From: Chromera velia
Lineage: Eukaryota; Sar; Chromeraceae
Assembly (NCBI GenBank): GCA_018398765.1
Contig: JAHBMJ010002940.1
Location: 39,461-103,460, forward strand
Direction: 5' to 3'
Length of the DNA stretch: 64,000 nt
The notes under the pieces are model-generated. The model ran no database searches and was not told where the DNA came from. It saw only the letters and a program-made list of their open reading frames with translations. Below, piece by piece: positions 33,497 through 50,460 of the stretch; the stretch's first letter is position 1, and each line of letters starts with the position of its first letter. A program made the position numbers and the translations under genes.

Positions 33497-34819
33497 ATGA
33501 CTGACTTCAATATGACCAAGGTAGAGACCTCTCTGCCGACCATGGAGCGGGTAGTCCCGGCCTCCACCTTCTACACACAGGGACCCGCTCCCAACGCCTA
33601 CAACCTGCCCCAGGAGCTGGGCGACAAGTCAATGAAGTATAAGAACACACCCAAATGGAGGTCTGTTCAGGCCGGAAGCCGAAGATGTACTATGTATTGG
33701 AAAAAGGAGCTAGGCATGGGTGGAGAAATGGCGAGAGTAGATGGATGTGTGTGTCGGTGCAGCTGTCGTACCCATCTCTTTTGGTGTGAGAATGATCGGA
33801 GAAATCCCCACCAAGCAATCTTGAAAAAGGAAATGGATGCACAAGAAACCGTGGTTACATGCAGCTGTCCGTCTTACCTTCAAGACATCGCATGCGTTCC
33901 CTTGCAAGAGAAAAGGGGAATCTCCTTCCGTGTGTTGAGTCTCCCCGTACCACTCACTCTTGAACTCCAATTCTATCGGCATGCTTTCTCCACAGTGATT
34001 CCATTCTCTCCCTCCTAGCTTCCGCGCCCACACACACATAGTGTCGTCCAATTACGCTGTGTTCACTCACTCACTCACTCACTCAATCACTCACTCACTC
34101 ACTCACTCACTCACTCACTCACTCACTCACTCACCCTTTCACTCACTCACTCACTCACTCACTCACTCACCCTTTCACTCACTCATGTGCTCGCACAGTC
34201 CCCCAAGGTGCCTCGCTGTCCAATCGGTGCATGTTTGTTGTTGAGTCGTGCCATGCCCTTCTTCTTCCTCCAGTGTGCTCGCCAAACGAATGCGCAACCC
34301 CCCTGCATCCATTCGCTCCTCATTCCATATCGGACAAGCCCACCACCACAGGGCCGGGAAGCGATGTCTTCGCACAAACGGAGCTTCATTCTTTGTTTGT
34401 TTCTCTTCATTGTTTCTGAATCCTGATTGGTCACTGTGCTTCCTTCTCTCTGCAGCATGGGGGGGCCCTTCAGAGACCCCTGAAAAAACATTTTCTTTCA
34501 TACAGAATATGTATGTATTAGTACAGAAAAAGAATTCTGTATGAAAGAAAATGCATGCTTCTGCCTGCAGCATGGGGGGGCCCTTCAGAGACCCCCCTCC
34601 CAGGAAGGACCTCTCGGGGCCCGGAGCATACTCTCCTAATATCAACCCCACAGCTCCGGTCAGGCAGGCAGGCGGGCAGGGAGGCAGAGAGGCAGGGAGG
34701 CAGAGAGAATCAGATCATGAAGTGACTCAACAACTAGAGGGCGTTCCAAAGAGAAACCAGATGGAGGAAGAGGTGCGAGAGAAGAGCTCTCCCCTTTTCT
34801 CCTCTTCTCCCCCCCTGTC

Positions 34820-34877
<58 letters not shown>

Positions 34878-35987
34878 TGTGTGTTTATCTGCGCGGCTGC
34901 CTTTGTGTGTACCTCTCTGACCAACTTCGGAAAGAGACGCTGCTTCTTTCTTGTGTTTGACACCGGTCAGACAATGAAGTACATTCATTGTGCTGGGTGA
35001 TCATTTTTCTCTGCTGTGCGTGGAAGGAATTGCAGAAGGCACCTACCTGGGCTGTCGGAACGGCACCAAGAATGGTTGGTATGTTTCTTTTCTTCTCTTT
35101 TCTTCTTTTCCTCTTTTCTGTAGGCTTCATGAATTCTTGGAGCTTTATGCGGACACGGCCTCTGACGCCGCGTCGAACCCAGTGATAGGAAGTTGGTGCT
35201 TCCTTTTGTTTGTTCGACTCTGTATCTTCCTGACCACGCGTATCTCTCAAGTTGTGTGTGGAAGTTGTGTCAGTCAGGGGCGTCGAAGAAATCTCTACAC
35301 AACGAATACACCCATGCAGTCCATTCGCTCATTCAATCCCTATTCATGTTTCTGTTTTTGGCCTGTCCTTTCCGCCCTGCGCCTGATTTCATGTATGCGT
35401 GCAGCCTCTGAGCCAGAGAGAAGGGAGAGGAAATCCCTATAACCTTCCCGAAACAAGCTCGTTCAAGTTCTCAAAGTCTCCTCGATCGGGGTCAGGCATT
35501 CATCTGTGACGCATGGGTCTATTCTTTGAATGGAGCTGTTGAGAGAATCTCTTCCAGACGCTTTCAGACAGTCAACGAGGCAGGCAGGAAGACGGGATGC
35601 AGGCAGTCTTCGTGCCTCCGGCTGATGTCTGCCAGATTGCCGTTCCTCTTTCCATTGATTCACGATCTTCAATGCCGCCCCTTTCGGAGTCGTGTCATCG
35701 GAGAGGCTCTTTTGACATCCATTCTGGTGTGTCGAATCATCCGGTCTCTCCCTCTCTTCCTTCTTTCCTTCCTGCCCTCCTTAATTCCCTCCCTGCAGGT
35801 TCCCCCAATCCCCCCGGAACTCCGACTACTGGTCCCAGGGGGGAAGGGGCAATCCGGGGCCGGGGAGCTATGACCCATCAGGGTCCGTGTCGCAATTCAG
35901 GGGGAAGAGACCGGAGAGCTACTCGATGGCGGGACTCCTGTCAGTCCTCCCTCTCTGCTTGTCTTCTTCCCTTCTTCCTGCATGCAC

Positions 35988-36019
<32 letters not shown>

Positions 36020-36066
36020 CTATGTGTCTGTGTGTCTGTGTGTCCGTTTGTGTGTGTGTGTGTGTG

Positions 36067-36105
<39 letters not shown>

Positions 36106-38601
36106 AGAATCACCCTTTGCCCAGCTCCCAATTTGCATTGTTCGTCGACCTGTTTGCATATCCTGAGTGCGAAGACAAGGGAATCTGGAGCAACAAGTCT
36201 CCCTTTCGTCGAGTAGAAAACAGAAGGGAAAAGCGCTACGGCTTGCAAGGGCACAGCATTTCTGGGACTCTTCCTGTCCTTTCCTTTCCTTTCCCTTCCT
36301 TTCTCTCCCTGCAGGAGCTCACGAGCAAGCCCTCTGCTGAAGACAGACCGACCAGGCCCGGGGAGCTACAGGGGAGAGGACCCCGGACCCACAACCAGCA
36401 GCAGCAGCGCATGGAAGTCAGTCAGGAACATAGGTGCATGGAAAATGGAGGCCCCTCTCCATCAATCCTTGCATGCATGGGTGTGTGCAGCGACTGCGTG
36501 CCGCTGCAGGCTGATGAGAGGTTTGCTGGTTGTGCTGATGATCAATCTATTGGGTTCTTGATGCCATGCTCACCTCTTTTTTCTTAATTGTGAATGCATT
36601 TTCTTTCATACAGAATTCTTTTTCTGTATTAATACATATTCTGTATGAAAGAATTCTGTATGAAAGAAAATCTATTGGGTTCTTGATGTTATGCTTAACT
36701 CTTTTTCCTTCTTTGTGATCTCGTATGCGCACACGTCTCATGCGTACTCATCCCCACCCACCTCTCTAAGATCACTCACGTTGGGACACGAGCTCTTCAT
36801 TCTAAATTGTACAGTTGCCTCTTGTCTCCCCTTGTCTTCCTTTTCAATTTCCTCCTCTTGCTATTGCTAGAGAGTTCATGTTCTACAGAAGACAGCTAGC
36901 GGGCCCGCTTGCTTACAAACAAACAAAGCGTGGGCCTCCAGTGTGAGCATGAGAGTTTTGACATGCGCATCTCAGTCTGTCAGTGCATCTTCTTTCCTTC
37001 CTTGATGGGGGGGACCTGCATGAATCTGATATATTCGCATACATTGACGGCTGGCTTAATTGTCTTTCGCTGGATTCAAATGAATCAGTCCAATCACTCA
37101 CTCACTCACTCACTCAACCACTCAACCACTCACTCACTCACTCACTCACTCACTCAACCACTCACTCACTCACTCACTCAACCACTCACTCACTCACTCA
37201 CTCACCCACTCAACCACTCACTCACTCAACCACTCACTCACTCACTCACTCACTCACTCAACCACTCACTCACTCAACCACTCCCTCACTCACTCACTCA
37301 CTCACTCCACCACTCACTCACTCACTCACACACTCACTCACTTACTCAACCACTCACTCACTCACTCACTCACTCACTCAACCACTCCCTCACTCACTCA
37401 CTCACTCAACCACTCACCACTCACTCACTCACTCACACACTCACTCACTTACTCAACCACTCACTCACTCACTCACTCACTCACTCCCTCACTCACTCAC
37501 TCACTCAACCACTCACTCACTCACTCACTCAACCACTCCCTCACTCACTCACTCACTCCCTCACTCACTCACTCACTCAACCACTCACTCACTCACTCAC
37601 TCACTCACTCACTCAACCACTCACTCACTCACTCACTCACTCACTTACTCACTCAACCACTCACTCCCTCACTCACTCACTCAACCACTCACTCACTCAC
37701 TCACTCACTCAACCACTCACTCACTCACTCAACCACTCACTCACTGACTCACTCACTCAACCACTCCCTCCCTCACTCACTCACTCAACCACTCCCTCAC
37801 TCACTCACTCAACCACTCCCTCACTCACTCACTCAACCACTCAACCACTCACTCGCTCACTCACTCACTCAACCACTCACTCACTCACTCACTCACTCAA
37901 CCACTCACTCCCTCACTCACTCACTCAACCACATACTCACTCACTCACTCACTCACTAACTCGATGACTGCAGATTTGGCGTTGCCCCCCGAGGCGTGAG
38001 CTCTCGGTTGATGACTGGGGCCTCGAGACTGCCTGGTCCCGCGTCCTACTCTCTCAATTCAGCAGTGGGGTACTCTTCGGGCACGGGGGGGAACCCGTAT
38101 GCATCGGCCCCCAGATATACAATGAAGGGCAAGAGGTCAGCGTTTACTTTCATACAGAATTCTTTTTTTGTATTAATACATATTCTGTGTATATTCTGTA
38201 TGAAAGGAACCCGTATGCATCGGCCCCCAGATATACAATGAAGGGCAAGAGGTCAGCTGCATGGGAGATGAATTGATTCAACGATCAATGCGCGGCAGAT
38301 TGTTTCTTCTTTTTATGTTCGTTCTTTCGCGCAGATTACATGCAGAGAGGAACTTATAAGAAGCATTCGTCCTTTCTCTGCAAAGGCCTCCTCCCCGCGC
38401 GTGTGTCCGCATGCATGCAGGCCTCTTCAACTGGGGAAAGCGTACATGTGACGGGCAGCTAAAGACACAGATAGATAGATGAGAAATTGGTGAGTAGAGT
38501 CTTGAGGGGGCCTGCGCGACCACATTGAAAAAACGATCCTTCAGGTGCCGGGCAGACGTACTGCCCCCGGCCCCTCCCCTGCACCGTCTGGCTTTCGTTG
38601 A
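33497..38601 (+). CDS. SHIPPO-type (sperm-tail PG-rich repeat) protein
   Basis: Eight exons close in phase: 33497-33660, 34571-34658, 35036-35074, 35405-35490, 35799-35939, 36315-36416, 37974-38135, 38556-38601, giving 275 aa. The protein is a chain of PG-rich repeats: [59 protein letters not shown] and a final [13 protein letters not shown]. Between them are the usual W/F..G.R linkers ([24 protein letters not shown]). Such proteins (ODF3/STPG family) are short, disordered and bind axonemal or cortical microtubules, so a flagellar or cytoskeletal role is likely. The start at 33497 is chosen because the repeats begin soon after; the frame is open upstream. Introns 1 and 7 carry palindromic mini-elements whose duplicated flanks include the exon 2 acceptor and exon 7 donor, and intron 6 holds a third copy plus an ~880-bp CACT array. 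Confidence 0.85.
34065..34190. repeat. (CACT)n array in SHIPPO intron 1
   Basis: Tetranucleotide array with two CACCCTTT interruptions. Its open frame (THSLTHS) is an artefact of the repeat. Confidence 0.95.
34443..34595. mobile_element. Palindromic mini-element copy 1 with ~38-bp flanking duplication
   Basis: The core (about 34481-34557) has inverted arms ACATTTTCTTTCATACAGAA and ATTCTGTATGAAAGAAAATG around a short loop. The flanks 34443-34480 and 34558-34595 are direct copies (31 bp identical from CTGCAG onward). The duplicated target contains the exon 2 acceptor TGCAG and the first bases of exon 2. Splicing to the inner (left) copy meets a TGA within nine codons, so the right copy must be used. 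Confidence 0.85.
34825..34885. repeat. (CT)n(GT)n compound tract in SHIPPO intron 2
   Basis: A run of CT passes directly into GT. The same compound order, read on the transcribed strand, recurs in introns of several genes in this window. Confidence 0.9.
35991..36105. repeat. (GT)n tract in SHIPPO intron 5
   Basis: About 110 bp of GT with CTGT and GCGT interruptions, between exons ending at 35939 and starting at 36315. Confidence 0.95.
36544..36717. mobile_element. Palindromic mini-element copy 2 with ~49-bp diverged flanking duplication
   Basis: The core at 36594-36670 shows the CATTTTCTTTCATACAGAAT arm and a partly duplicated right arm (TTCTGTATGAAAGAA twice). The flanks 36544-36593 and 36670-36717 both run AATCTATTGGGTTCTTGATG and end TTGTGA, with several mismatches between, so this insertion is older than the others. 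It lies inside SHIPPO intron 6, not at a recognised splice site. Confidence 0.8.
37085..37965. repeat. ~880-bp (CACT)n / (CACTCAAC)n array in SHIPPO intron 6
   Basis: Long array of CACT with regularly interspersed CAAC and CCT variants, ending 8 bp before the exon 7 acceptor region. It keeps two frames open (THS/LNHSL) but is not coding: the flanking exons join in phase across it. Confidence 0.95.
38090..38257. mobile_element. Palindromic mini-element copy 3 with 52-bp flanking duplication
   Basis: The core at 38142-38205 carries CTTTCATACAGAATTC and ATTCTGTATGAAAG arms with a TGTATATTCTG repeat in the loop. The flanks 38090-38141 and 38206-38257 are identical over 52 bp and include the last 46 nt of exon 7 plus the donor AAGAG|GTCAGC. 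Reading through the first copy into the element gives a foreign 30-odd residue tail and a stop, so the first donor must be used; the second copy is then intronic. Confidence 0.9.
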
Positions 38602-39779
38602 TGTTAGTTACTTTATAATGACCTGTTGGCGTCTGTCAATGGTCACCGAACCGGAACGGACTCGGAAAAAGTGCAAGAGCCGCAGCAACGGAAGTAATAC
38701 CAAAGTATGGTGCGGGACAAGGTTTCGCTTCAAAGTTACGAAAGCATTTCTTTTTATCAAAGTGAATGTTGCTTTGACATTGCACTTGACTTGACTTAGC
38801 ACTCCCTCATTTATATCATTATGTGTACTTTTCTAGGCACTTTTTCATTTACAACTGATATAGAATATCACAGCATATTAAGAAGATATATTTAAAACTT
38901 TATTATGCAACAAAACTGCTTCGTGCGTTGCCGTAAAACGCTAGAAGCCTAGAGATAGGCTAGAAGATAGGCTGCTAGCGGTGGCATATAATGATGATGA
39001 TCATGCAAAATACTTAGTATGATACATACTTAACTATATCGTGCTAGATATAGTACGTATCAGCTAGAGTGTTAGCTAGTAACTAGGGACCACGTTTGCT
39101 TTGATAAATTTTGATTTGATATGATTTGATTTGAGTTTAACTTTTGAAAGCCAGATTCAACCAGATTTAAACTTAAATCTAGAGTTAGATTTAAGATTGA
39201 ACAGTGTAACTTAAACTTCACAGGTTTCCTGACATCATGTCATCAATGACTCATCATCGGTATTATGCGAGCCTTACGAGGTCTAGTGCAAGGTCCCCTG
39301 GTTTTTATTAACAACAACTCACAATCTTAGGTTTTTATAAACTTATTCTCAACGGTCATTAAAGATATGTAACTAATATATCTAACTTGTGCCGAATATA
39401 GCCGAATACTAAACAAGGTGCGGAGCACTGTATTTTTGGGTACCGTATACTACGACTGCTGCCTAAATGCTGGCTCATATGCTTTAACCGGAAAAATACA
39501 TTCATTTCCCAATGTTTCAAAGTTATTGCTTATAAAAAACCAATATATGATATGAACTTCGCTGTAGCACTAGCTGTAGCTAGAGCTAGAGCTAGAGTTG
39601 TAGCATCCAGAAGAATTAATAAGCACACAACTAGATCTAAGAGAACAGAACTCTCTTGCAGAATGACGAAATGATCTTTGAATTCGCTGTGTCACGTTGC
39701 GTTCGAGATTGCAGTGGTCCAACTAAGTCAGCTTCTGACATATGCTTGCGGTCAATAGTACAAACATCTATCTACACAC
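38602..39779. other. Convergent intergenic region, AT-rich
   Basis: Between the 3' ends of the SHIPPO gene and the minus-strand CRM-like gene. It contains TTGATTTGATATGATTTGAT-type short repeats (39110-39135) and a truncated LINE tail at 38930-39005. No gene is seen. Confidence 0.5.
38930..39005 (+). mobile_element. Truncated RTE-like LINE 3' end
   Basis: ACGCTAGAAGCCTAGAGATA, a GCTGCTAGCGGTGGCATATA motif and an ATGATGATGATC run parallel 51425-51500 (ACGCTAGACC, GCGATGGCGTATGATAATGA). ATG/ATA trinucleotide tails are characteristic of RTE-clade LINEs. Only the last ~75 bp are present. Confidence 0.5.
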
Positions 39780-39876
39780 TCATGCATCCACCTCAGCTTC
39801 AAATCGATCAAGAACAACGTCGTCCTCCCTCAAGAACTCAGAGGGGTCGATCGGGGGAGGGAGCGAGGAAAGTGTT

Positions 39877-39914
<38 letters not shown>

Positions 39915-39915
39915 G

Positions 39916-39955
<40 letters not shown>

Positions 39956-42852
39956 AAGAAAGAAAGAAAGAGGCAGGCAGAGACGTGGAGCAGCACACAA
40001 TGGAGCGAGATGGTAGCGCGCCTTCAAACGGATTCTTGGAGAATACAACAAAACAGAGAAGAACAGAAGAGAAAAGAAGGGAAGAGTTGCCCAGAGTGCA
40101 CGAAGCTTCAAGTAGAAAAAGGATTAGAGACAAATTGAAAAGCTTACAAGAGACATACGTGTTGATGAGGACCCTCACTGGTCTCTCCTGCATGTTAACA
40201 GACAGGCTGACGGACCTAATCTCTTCCTCTACCTTGTCCTGGCTGGAGGCAGACAGCACGGAGATCGTGCCAGGCGAGAGGTGACGCACCCACCGGTGAA
40301 AGAGACCTTCATCTGCAAATCGACCTTCATCAAAAAGTCGTCTTTTTGTGCCAAAAGACAGGAAACGTCTCGCGCTGAATGCATGCAGACACACATCCAA
40401 CCCAGATTCCATTTCAAGGGAGTCAGGGAAAGAGTCCGCAACACAACTGCATATGCAGACCTTGCTAAACTCTGCGAACGACATGAAGTTTAAAAAAACG
40501 CCCCATTTTTTCTTGAAATTGCTTGTCGGTCAGTGAAAGAGATATCGCATGAAAGGGCCTATGAAAAAACCTCCAGACATCACCTGAATTTCCGTCGCAC
40601 GCGCGCGCGCACACACACACACACGCGCGCGCGCGCGCGCGCGCATTCACACAAAGGCACGTGAAGGGTTCACTACAGACCTGCGAGTTCTCGCAGCCAC
40701 TCCACCAGAATTGCAGATGATGAGGGAGACAATTCCTCTTCCGTCTCCAACTCCGTCTCCGGTTTTCGTGTTTTCTTCTTCTTCGTTGGTTTTGCCTCTT
40801 CCTCAGCAGTCTCTGCGGGTACCTCCGCCTCTCGCCCCTCCCACTCTTCCTCCTGTCCTCCAAACTTCCCTGACACTAGGTCGCTGGCTAGACTCCGCCA
40901 ACGATCAGCTGCACATGCGTACAAGAGAAAGATAAGGAAATTTCCCTCCAGGTAGAGGGTAAAATAAAGCCCAGACCCAGTGCTTCACTCAAAGAGGTGC
41001 ATGGAAGGCCGAGGCGTCAAAACACAGGAACATCACTGACTGACTCACTGACCCGAGTCCATCCATCGCACGAATCCCTCAAAGGAGGGCATGAAGAAGT
41101 CAGCCCCCTCTTCCAATGAGTCCCCTTCCCCACGCCTGGAGAACCTCTCGTCCAACTCAGCAGCACTCAGGCCCTCTATTCTTTCCAGCCTCATCTTGTG
41201 CCACTCTTTTAGAAATAACCTCACCTGCATGTGTGCACATGCATGCCAGCATGGACAAGCACAAAGAAAGTTGAACAGTAGAGCGGGGAAGGAGGCAGAG
41301 ACTTCTGTTCAAAAACAGAGAGAGACAGGTCCAAAGGTGGGAAGGGACTCCTCAGCTGCATGCACACTGAGAGAAGAACGGGTTCTGTACGGACGCTGAT
41401 GACTGCTTCTTTCCCCTCCTCTGTTCTCTCTTCTCTGACCTCATTCCGGAGAGTCTCCCTCAGCCTTTCTCTTCCCGGAAGCTCTTCCCCGTCCTTCTCG
41501 TCCCCTCCCCCAAGAGTTCTCTGCACTAACGTCCGGAAACTCCCCGCGTCCTCCAGCGACGCCACGAGATCGTTCAGGTCCCTCAAACCCTGGCTGCATT
41601 ACACACAGAGAGGGAGGAATAAAACAAAACAAGGCTTCGGGGAGAGGAAGACCGTCGTGCTGACACTCATATCCTCTACGGTGTGCCTAACAGGAAAGAA
41701 GAAGAAAGTTCTGGGCAGAAAACGAATGCAAACACAGAAAGAAGAGCCGTATACGGTCCCTTTTCTCCAGCGTACCTTCGTGCACGAATCGAGACAGAAT
41801 CACTCCCCCCCTCTGTCAATCCGTTCTATTCCGACTATTGACGCCAACTACGTTTTTCACTTTGCATCAGGAAGTTAGGAGAAGAAAAAGAACTCCAGTC
41901 ACCAACGAACAGACCTTTCAAGGTATCCCTGAGGCCCAAACTTCATCACGTTGCCTCTCACCTGCACTCGATCATGTTATGGTACACCTCAAGCAGACAA
42001 AGTCAGCTGACACGGACTCACCACATCAACAGGTCGTGTACCAAACTCAAAAGCTGGCACCCATGCTTCCTCCAAGTGCGCCAAAATCAATCAGCACTCA
42101 GCAAGGAAGAAAATCCCCGTCATCCCTCTGCAGCACTCCCTGCCGTCTGCTCACGGACCGTCACTCGATGCAAGCAGTAGCCCCCCGACTTGCGAGAAAG
42201 TCAAACAGGACGAGAGGGTGCCCGGCAAAGAGTGAAGAAGAAATTCGCATATGGGGGAAAGAGATGTCGATCAGTGAGAAATGATGCTTGGTCAAGAGGA
42301 GTGCAGGCAAGAAGACCAGAAAAGGGGGCAAACAGCCAGCCAACACTGCAAGCGACCAAGAGATTTCTGCCGCCAAGTGACGCACCCTTCAAACCGTTCC
42401 CTATCAATCTACCTTTTGTAGCAGCCTCTCTATGCCCAGTCTTCTCTCTGCCTGTCTTCTTTCACTTCGCTCATCCATTGTTCGATCCCGCGCCCTCACT
42501 TTTTTGTCGCTTTCACGCCCTTTTCGCGCGAAATCACTTTGCACTTTGCACCTCAATGTCCTTCTATTAGCATGACAGAGATGACTATGGGCTGCATGTC
42601 AAGCACTCTACCAAAAAGGAAAGGGGGAAGAGAAGAGACTTACCATGAGGCACTCAGCGCCAGAGCCAATGTCGGCCTCGAGTGAGTCCAGAAGAGCTGC
42701 TGCGGTTTCGGCATGGCGACCCTGCAACGAGGCAATCAGCTCAGCCAAAAAAACATGACGACCTTGCATAGAAAGCGAGACCGCAGAAGAACAAGGAAGA
42801 TTGTCTGATTGACCAGTCTCATGCACCGTCACATGGTGTGTGTATGTATGTA

Positions 42853-42888
<36 letters not shown>

Positions 42889-44670
42889 TGAGTGAGTGAG
42901 TCAGAGAGAGCCATGTGCGAGTGGGTCAGGAGAGAGGGTTTATGTGGAGGAGTTTTTCTCAACAATGCATGACCCTTCCTGTTGCAGCTTCTGTGCTTCA
43001 ACCAGAAGGTAAACATTCGTTGGGATTCGCTCAAGCTGACGGGGGGATTTTCCGAACCACTGTGTTCCCCTAAGCTCCTTTCCCCCGTCTTGCTTGCTCC
43101 CAAAGAAAGAGGGGAAGTCCATCAACATACCAACCAAACAACCAACCAACCTACCTGCATTGCGGGGTCGTTGTCTTTGACTAGAACAAGGTGGTGGCTC
43201 TCCACAAGGGACCGCAGCTGGTTCACGTGGGAGGGCTCTACTCCTAGTTGGCCTACACGCAGGAGAATGCCTTTCTTGGCACCCCCCTTTGCCCTGCCCT
43301 GTGAGTCGTCAGGCTCTTCCTTCCAAACTCTGACCTTGGTCAGGGACGACAGGGAGGAGATCGACGGGTTGTCCCACCTGTGTGCATATGCTCACATTGC
43401 GGAGACATGCAAGAGAGACACACATGAGCAGACGACCAAAGAGAGTGAGAGAGAGCTTCGTCATCCTTCCCTTCCCACCTCAATGCACACTCTCAGAGAC
43501 AAAGGAACCCGGGGGACGGCGATGTGCCAAAGCCAGGCAGAGTGTGGAGTAATTGAGAGAGACGGAATATTTCCCATAGATGTTTTGTTCCTTTTCTGAG
43601 GCCTTCCGTGTGCTCGCGGCCAGGTAGACAACAACCGATTGATTCAGCATGAAGGTCGTGTGGAAGAAGAAAGTGAAGATCACCACAGAAGCAGCAGAAC
43701 GGAGAAACAAACGCGACGAGGAAATGGCCCATGAACGATGCGGATGCAGTGCATGGGCCTGAATGGGCAGGCAGGAAGGCGCTGAAAGAAGACCCGCGAT
43801 GAGAAGAGAGAAAGAAATAGAGGAAGGGAGGGAAAGAGACGGACGGACCGATCTGCAGCGCATGCATTTTCTTTCATACAGAATTCTTGTATACATACAT
43901 ACATACATACATACATACATACAAAAAGAATTCTGTATGTAAGAAATAGAGGCAGGGAGGGAGGGAGGGAAAGAGACGGACGGACCGATCTGCAGCGGTG
44001 TCGCCCCCCCCGAGACGTGCTTGTGGTCTGGTCATTCTCATGATATCTCTCTCGAGATCTCCCATCACTTCGCTCTTCTTCTCGTCTTCTGCCTCCTTCA
44101 ACTGAGCTTGAACCTTTTGTAATTCCATTTGGTGCTGCTCGAAGGTCTTCTCGCTCTCAAGTAGCTTCCGGGCTTTCACGGCAGCTCGATTCATTTTCTT
44201 TCTCGTTTTCTCTGCAACGCGCAGTTCTTTTCCCTCACTCACACGTTTTCGATCGGTCCTGCTCAATTTCTTTGATGTCTTTGCTGCGTTTAGCCAAGTG
44301 TTGTCTCTCCGTCTGCAAAAAATGACACGTGCTATTCAACCGATTTGTCGTCACGGCATGAGGAGCAATGACAGATCCACAGCTGTTGCACGAGACACTT
44401 TTGCATACAAGAAGTCTCACAATGCTGTGTCACTTGGCACAAATGTGAAAAATGAGATGAGAGGAGACGTGACGGGACGAGACGAAAGGAGACGGCAATA
44501 AAGTTGGAGACGGCGAGAGCAACCGACGACCATACTGACCTTTTGAGGGACCATGCGTCATAAGCCCTAGGGGCCAGCCCAGCAACAGAAGAAACATAAC
44601 AGAGGGCGATCCTCTTTTCGGGGCAGAGGACCAAAAAAAGAACCAACAAGACTGAGACACACACTCTCAT
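39780..44670 (-). CDS. Signal-peptide protein with CRM/YhbY-like RNA-binding core
   Basis: Nine exons close in phase (500 aa): 44670-44540, 44312-43986, 43377-43155, 42721-42644, 41589-41440, 41224-41053, 40908-40681, 40312-40216, 39876-39780. Residues 1-20 are a textbook signal peptide (VCVSVLLVLFLVLC), followed by a Ser/Ala stretch with APRAYDA that could be a transit segment of a bipartite plastid leader. Residues ~44-150 are a basic coiled coil (NRAAVKARKLLESEK, LQKVQAQLKEAEDE). Residues ~188-253 (LLRVGQLGVEPSHVNQLRSL, HHLVLVKDND, then DSLEADIGSGAECLM) resemble a CRM/YhbY domain, used in plastid intron splicing and ribosome assembly. The C-terminal half is unrecognised (FLKEWHKMRLERI, LFHRWVRHLSPGT, ending FEAEVDA). 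Targeting and CRM identity are inferences. The exon 5 donor could also be 41406 or 41413. A palindromic mini-element sits on the exon 2 donor. Confidence 0.75.
39882..39975. repeat. (CT)n(GT)n tract forming the last 3' splice site of the CRM-like gene
   Basis: On the minus strand a CTTT/CT run is followed by about 26 bp of GT and then GCAG directly at the start of the last exon (39876). The microsatellite replaces the usual polypyrimidine tract. Confidence 0.85.
40598..40645. repeat. (CG)n(CA)n(CG)n alternating tract
   Basis: GCGCGC runs flank an ACACAC run inside the intron between exons at 40681 and 40312. It is strictly alternating purine-pyrimidine, so Z-DNA is plausible. Confidence 0.9.
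42841..42900. repeat. (GTAT)n(GT)n(GAGT)n tract
   Basis: Compound tract in the intron between exons at 43155 and 42721 of the CRM-like gene. Confidence 0.9.
43812..43997. mobile_element. Palindromic mini-element copy 4 with ~49-57-bp flanking duplication
   Basis: The core at 43861-43940 has CATTTTCTTTCATACAGAAT and AGAATTCTGTATGTAAG arms; its loop has expanded into an (ATAC)n run. The flanks 43812-43860 and 43941-43997 share AAGAAATAGAGG and GGACGGACCGATCTGCAGCG, differing by a GGGA expansion. On the minus strand the duplicated target contains the exon 2 donor GATCG|GTCCGT of the CRM-like gene. The copy next to the exon (right) supplies the working donor; the left copy is a decoy inside the intron. 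Confidence 0.85.
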
Positions 44671-50202
<5,532 letters not shown>

Positions 50203-50460
50203 GACATTGCACGTTAACTTGAATCTAGATTCTAGACGTATCACAGAGAAAAGATAAGCTGGTACTAAGCGTGCTAAGAGATCTACAGTTGACTGTTAAG
50301 CGTTATCAGTTTGAGCTTCTAACTCTTTATAGTTGTTTCAAACCGTTGAAACCGATGTGTGAAAATTGGTGTCAATTTTTGAAAGTATATCAAAAATTGA
50401 CATTAATGACAATTTTTAGTACACTTTTTCGGTATACTTTTATAGAGTACGGTTAAGATA
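50203..50460. other. Short spacer downstream of the EEP gene
   Basis: AT-rich 3' flank of the EEP gene. It contains repeated TTGAAA/AAAATTG motifs near 50370-50400. No gene is seen. Confidence 0.4.

Noticed and set aside
33122-34018. 298-aa frame covering SHIPPO exon 1
   Set aside because: Only 33497-33660 has PG-rich repeat character and a phase-matched donor; sequence before and after reads as 5' flank and intron.
36909-37967. Long open frames of [12 protein letters not shown]-type repeats
   Set aside because: They are translations of the CACT microsatellite inside SHIPPO intron 6; flanking exons join in phase without them.
38142-38275. Alternative SHIPPO C-terminus KRSAAWEMN after the mini-element
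   Set aside because: It would need the element to be absent; the donor AAGAG|GTCAGC joins in phase to an exon at 38556 ending in PG-rich [13 protein letters not shown], a better family fit.
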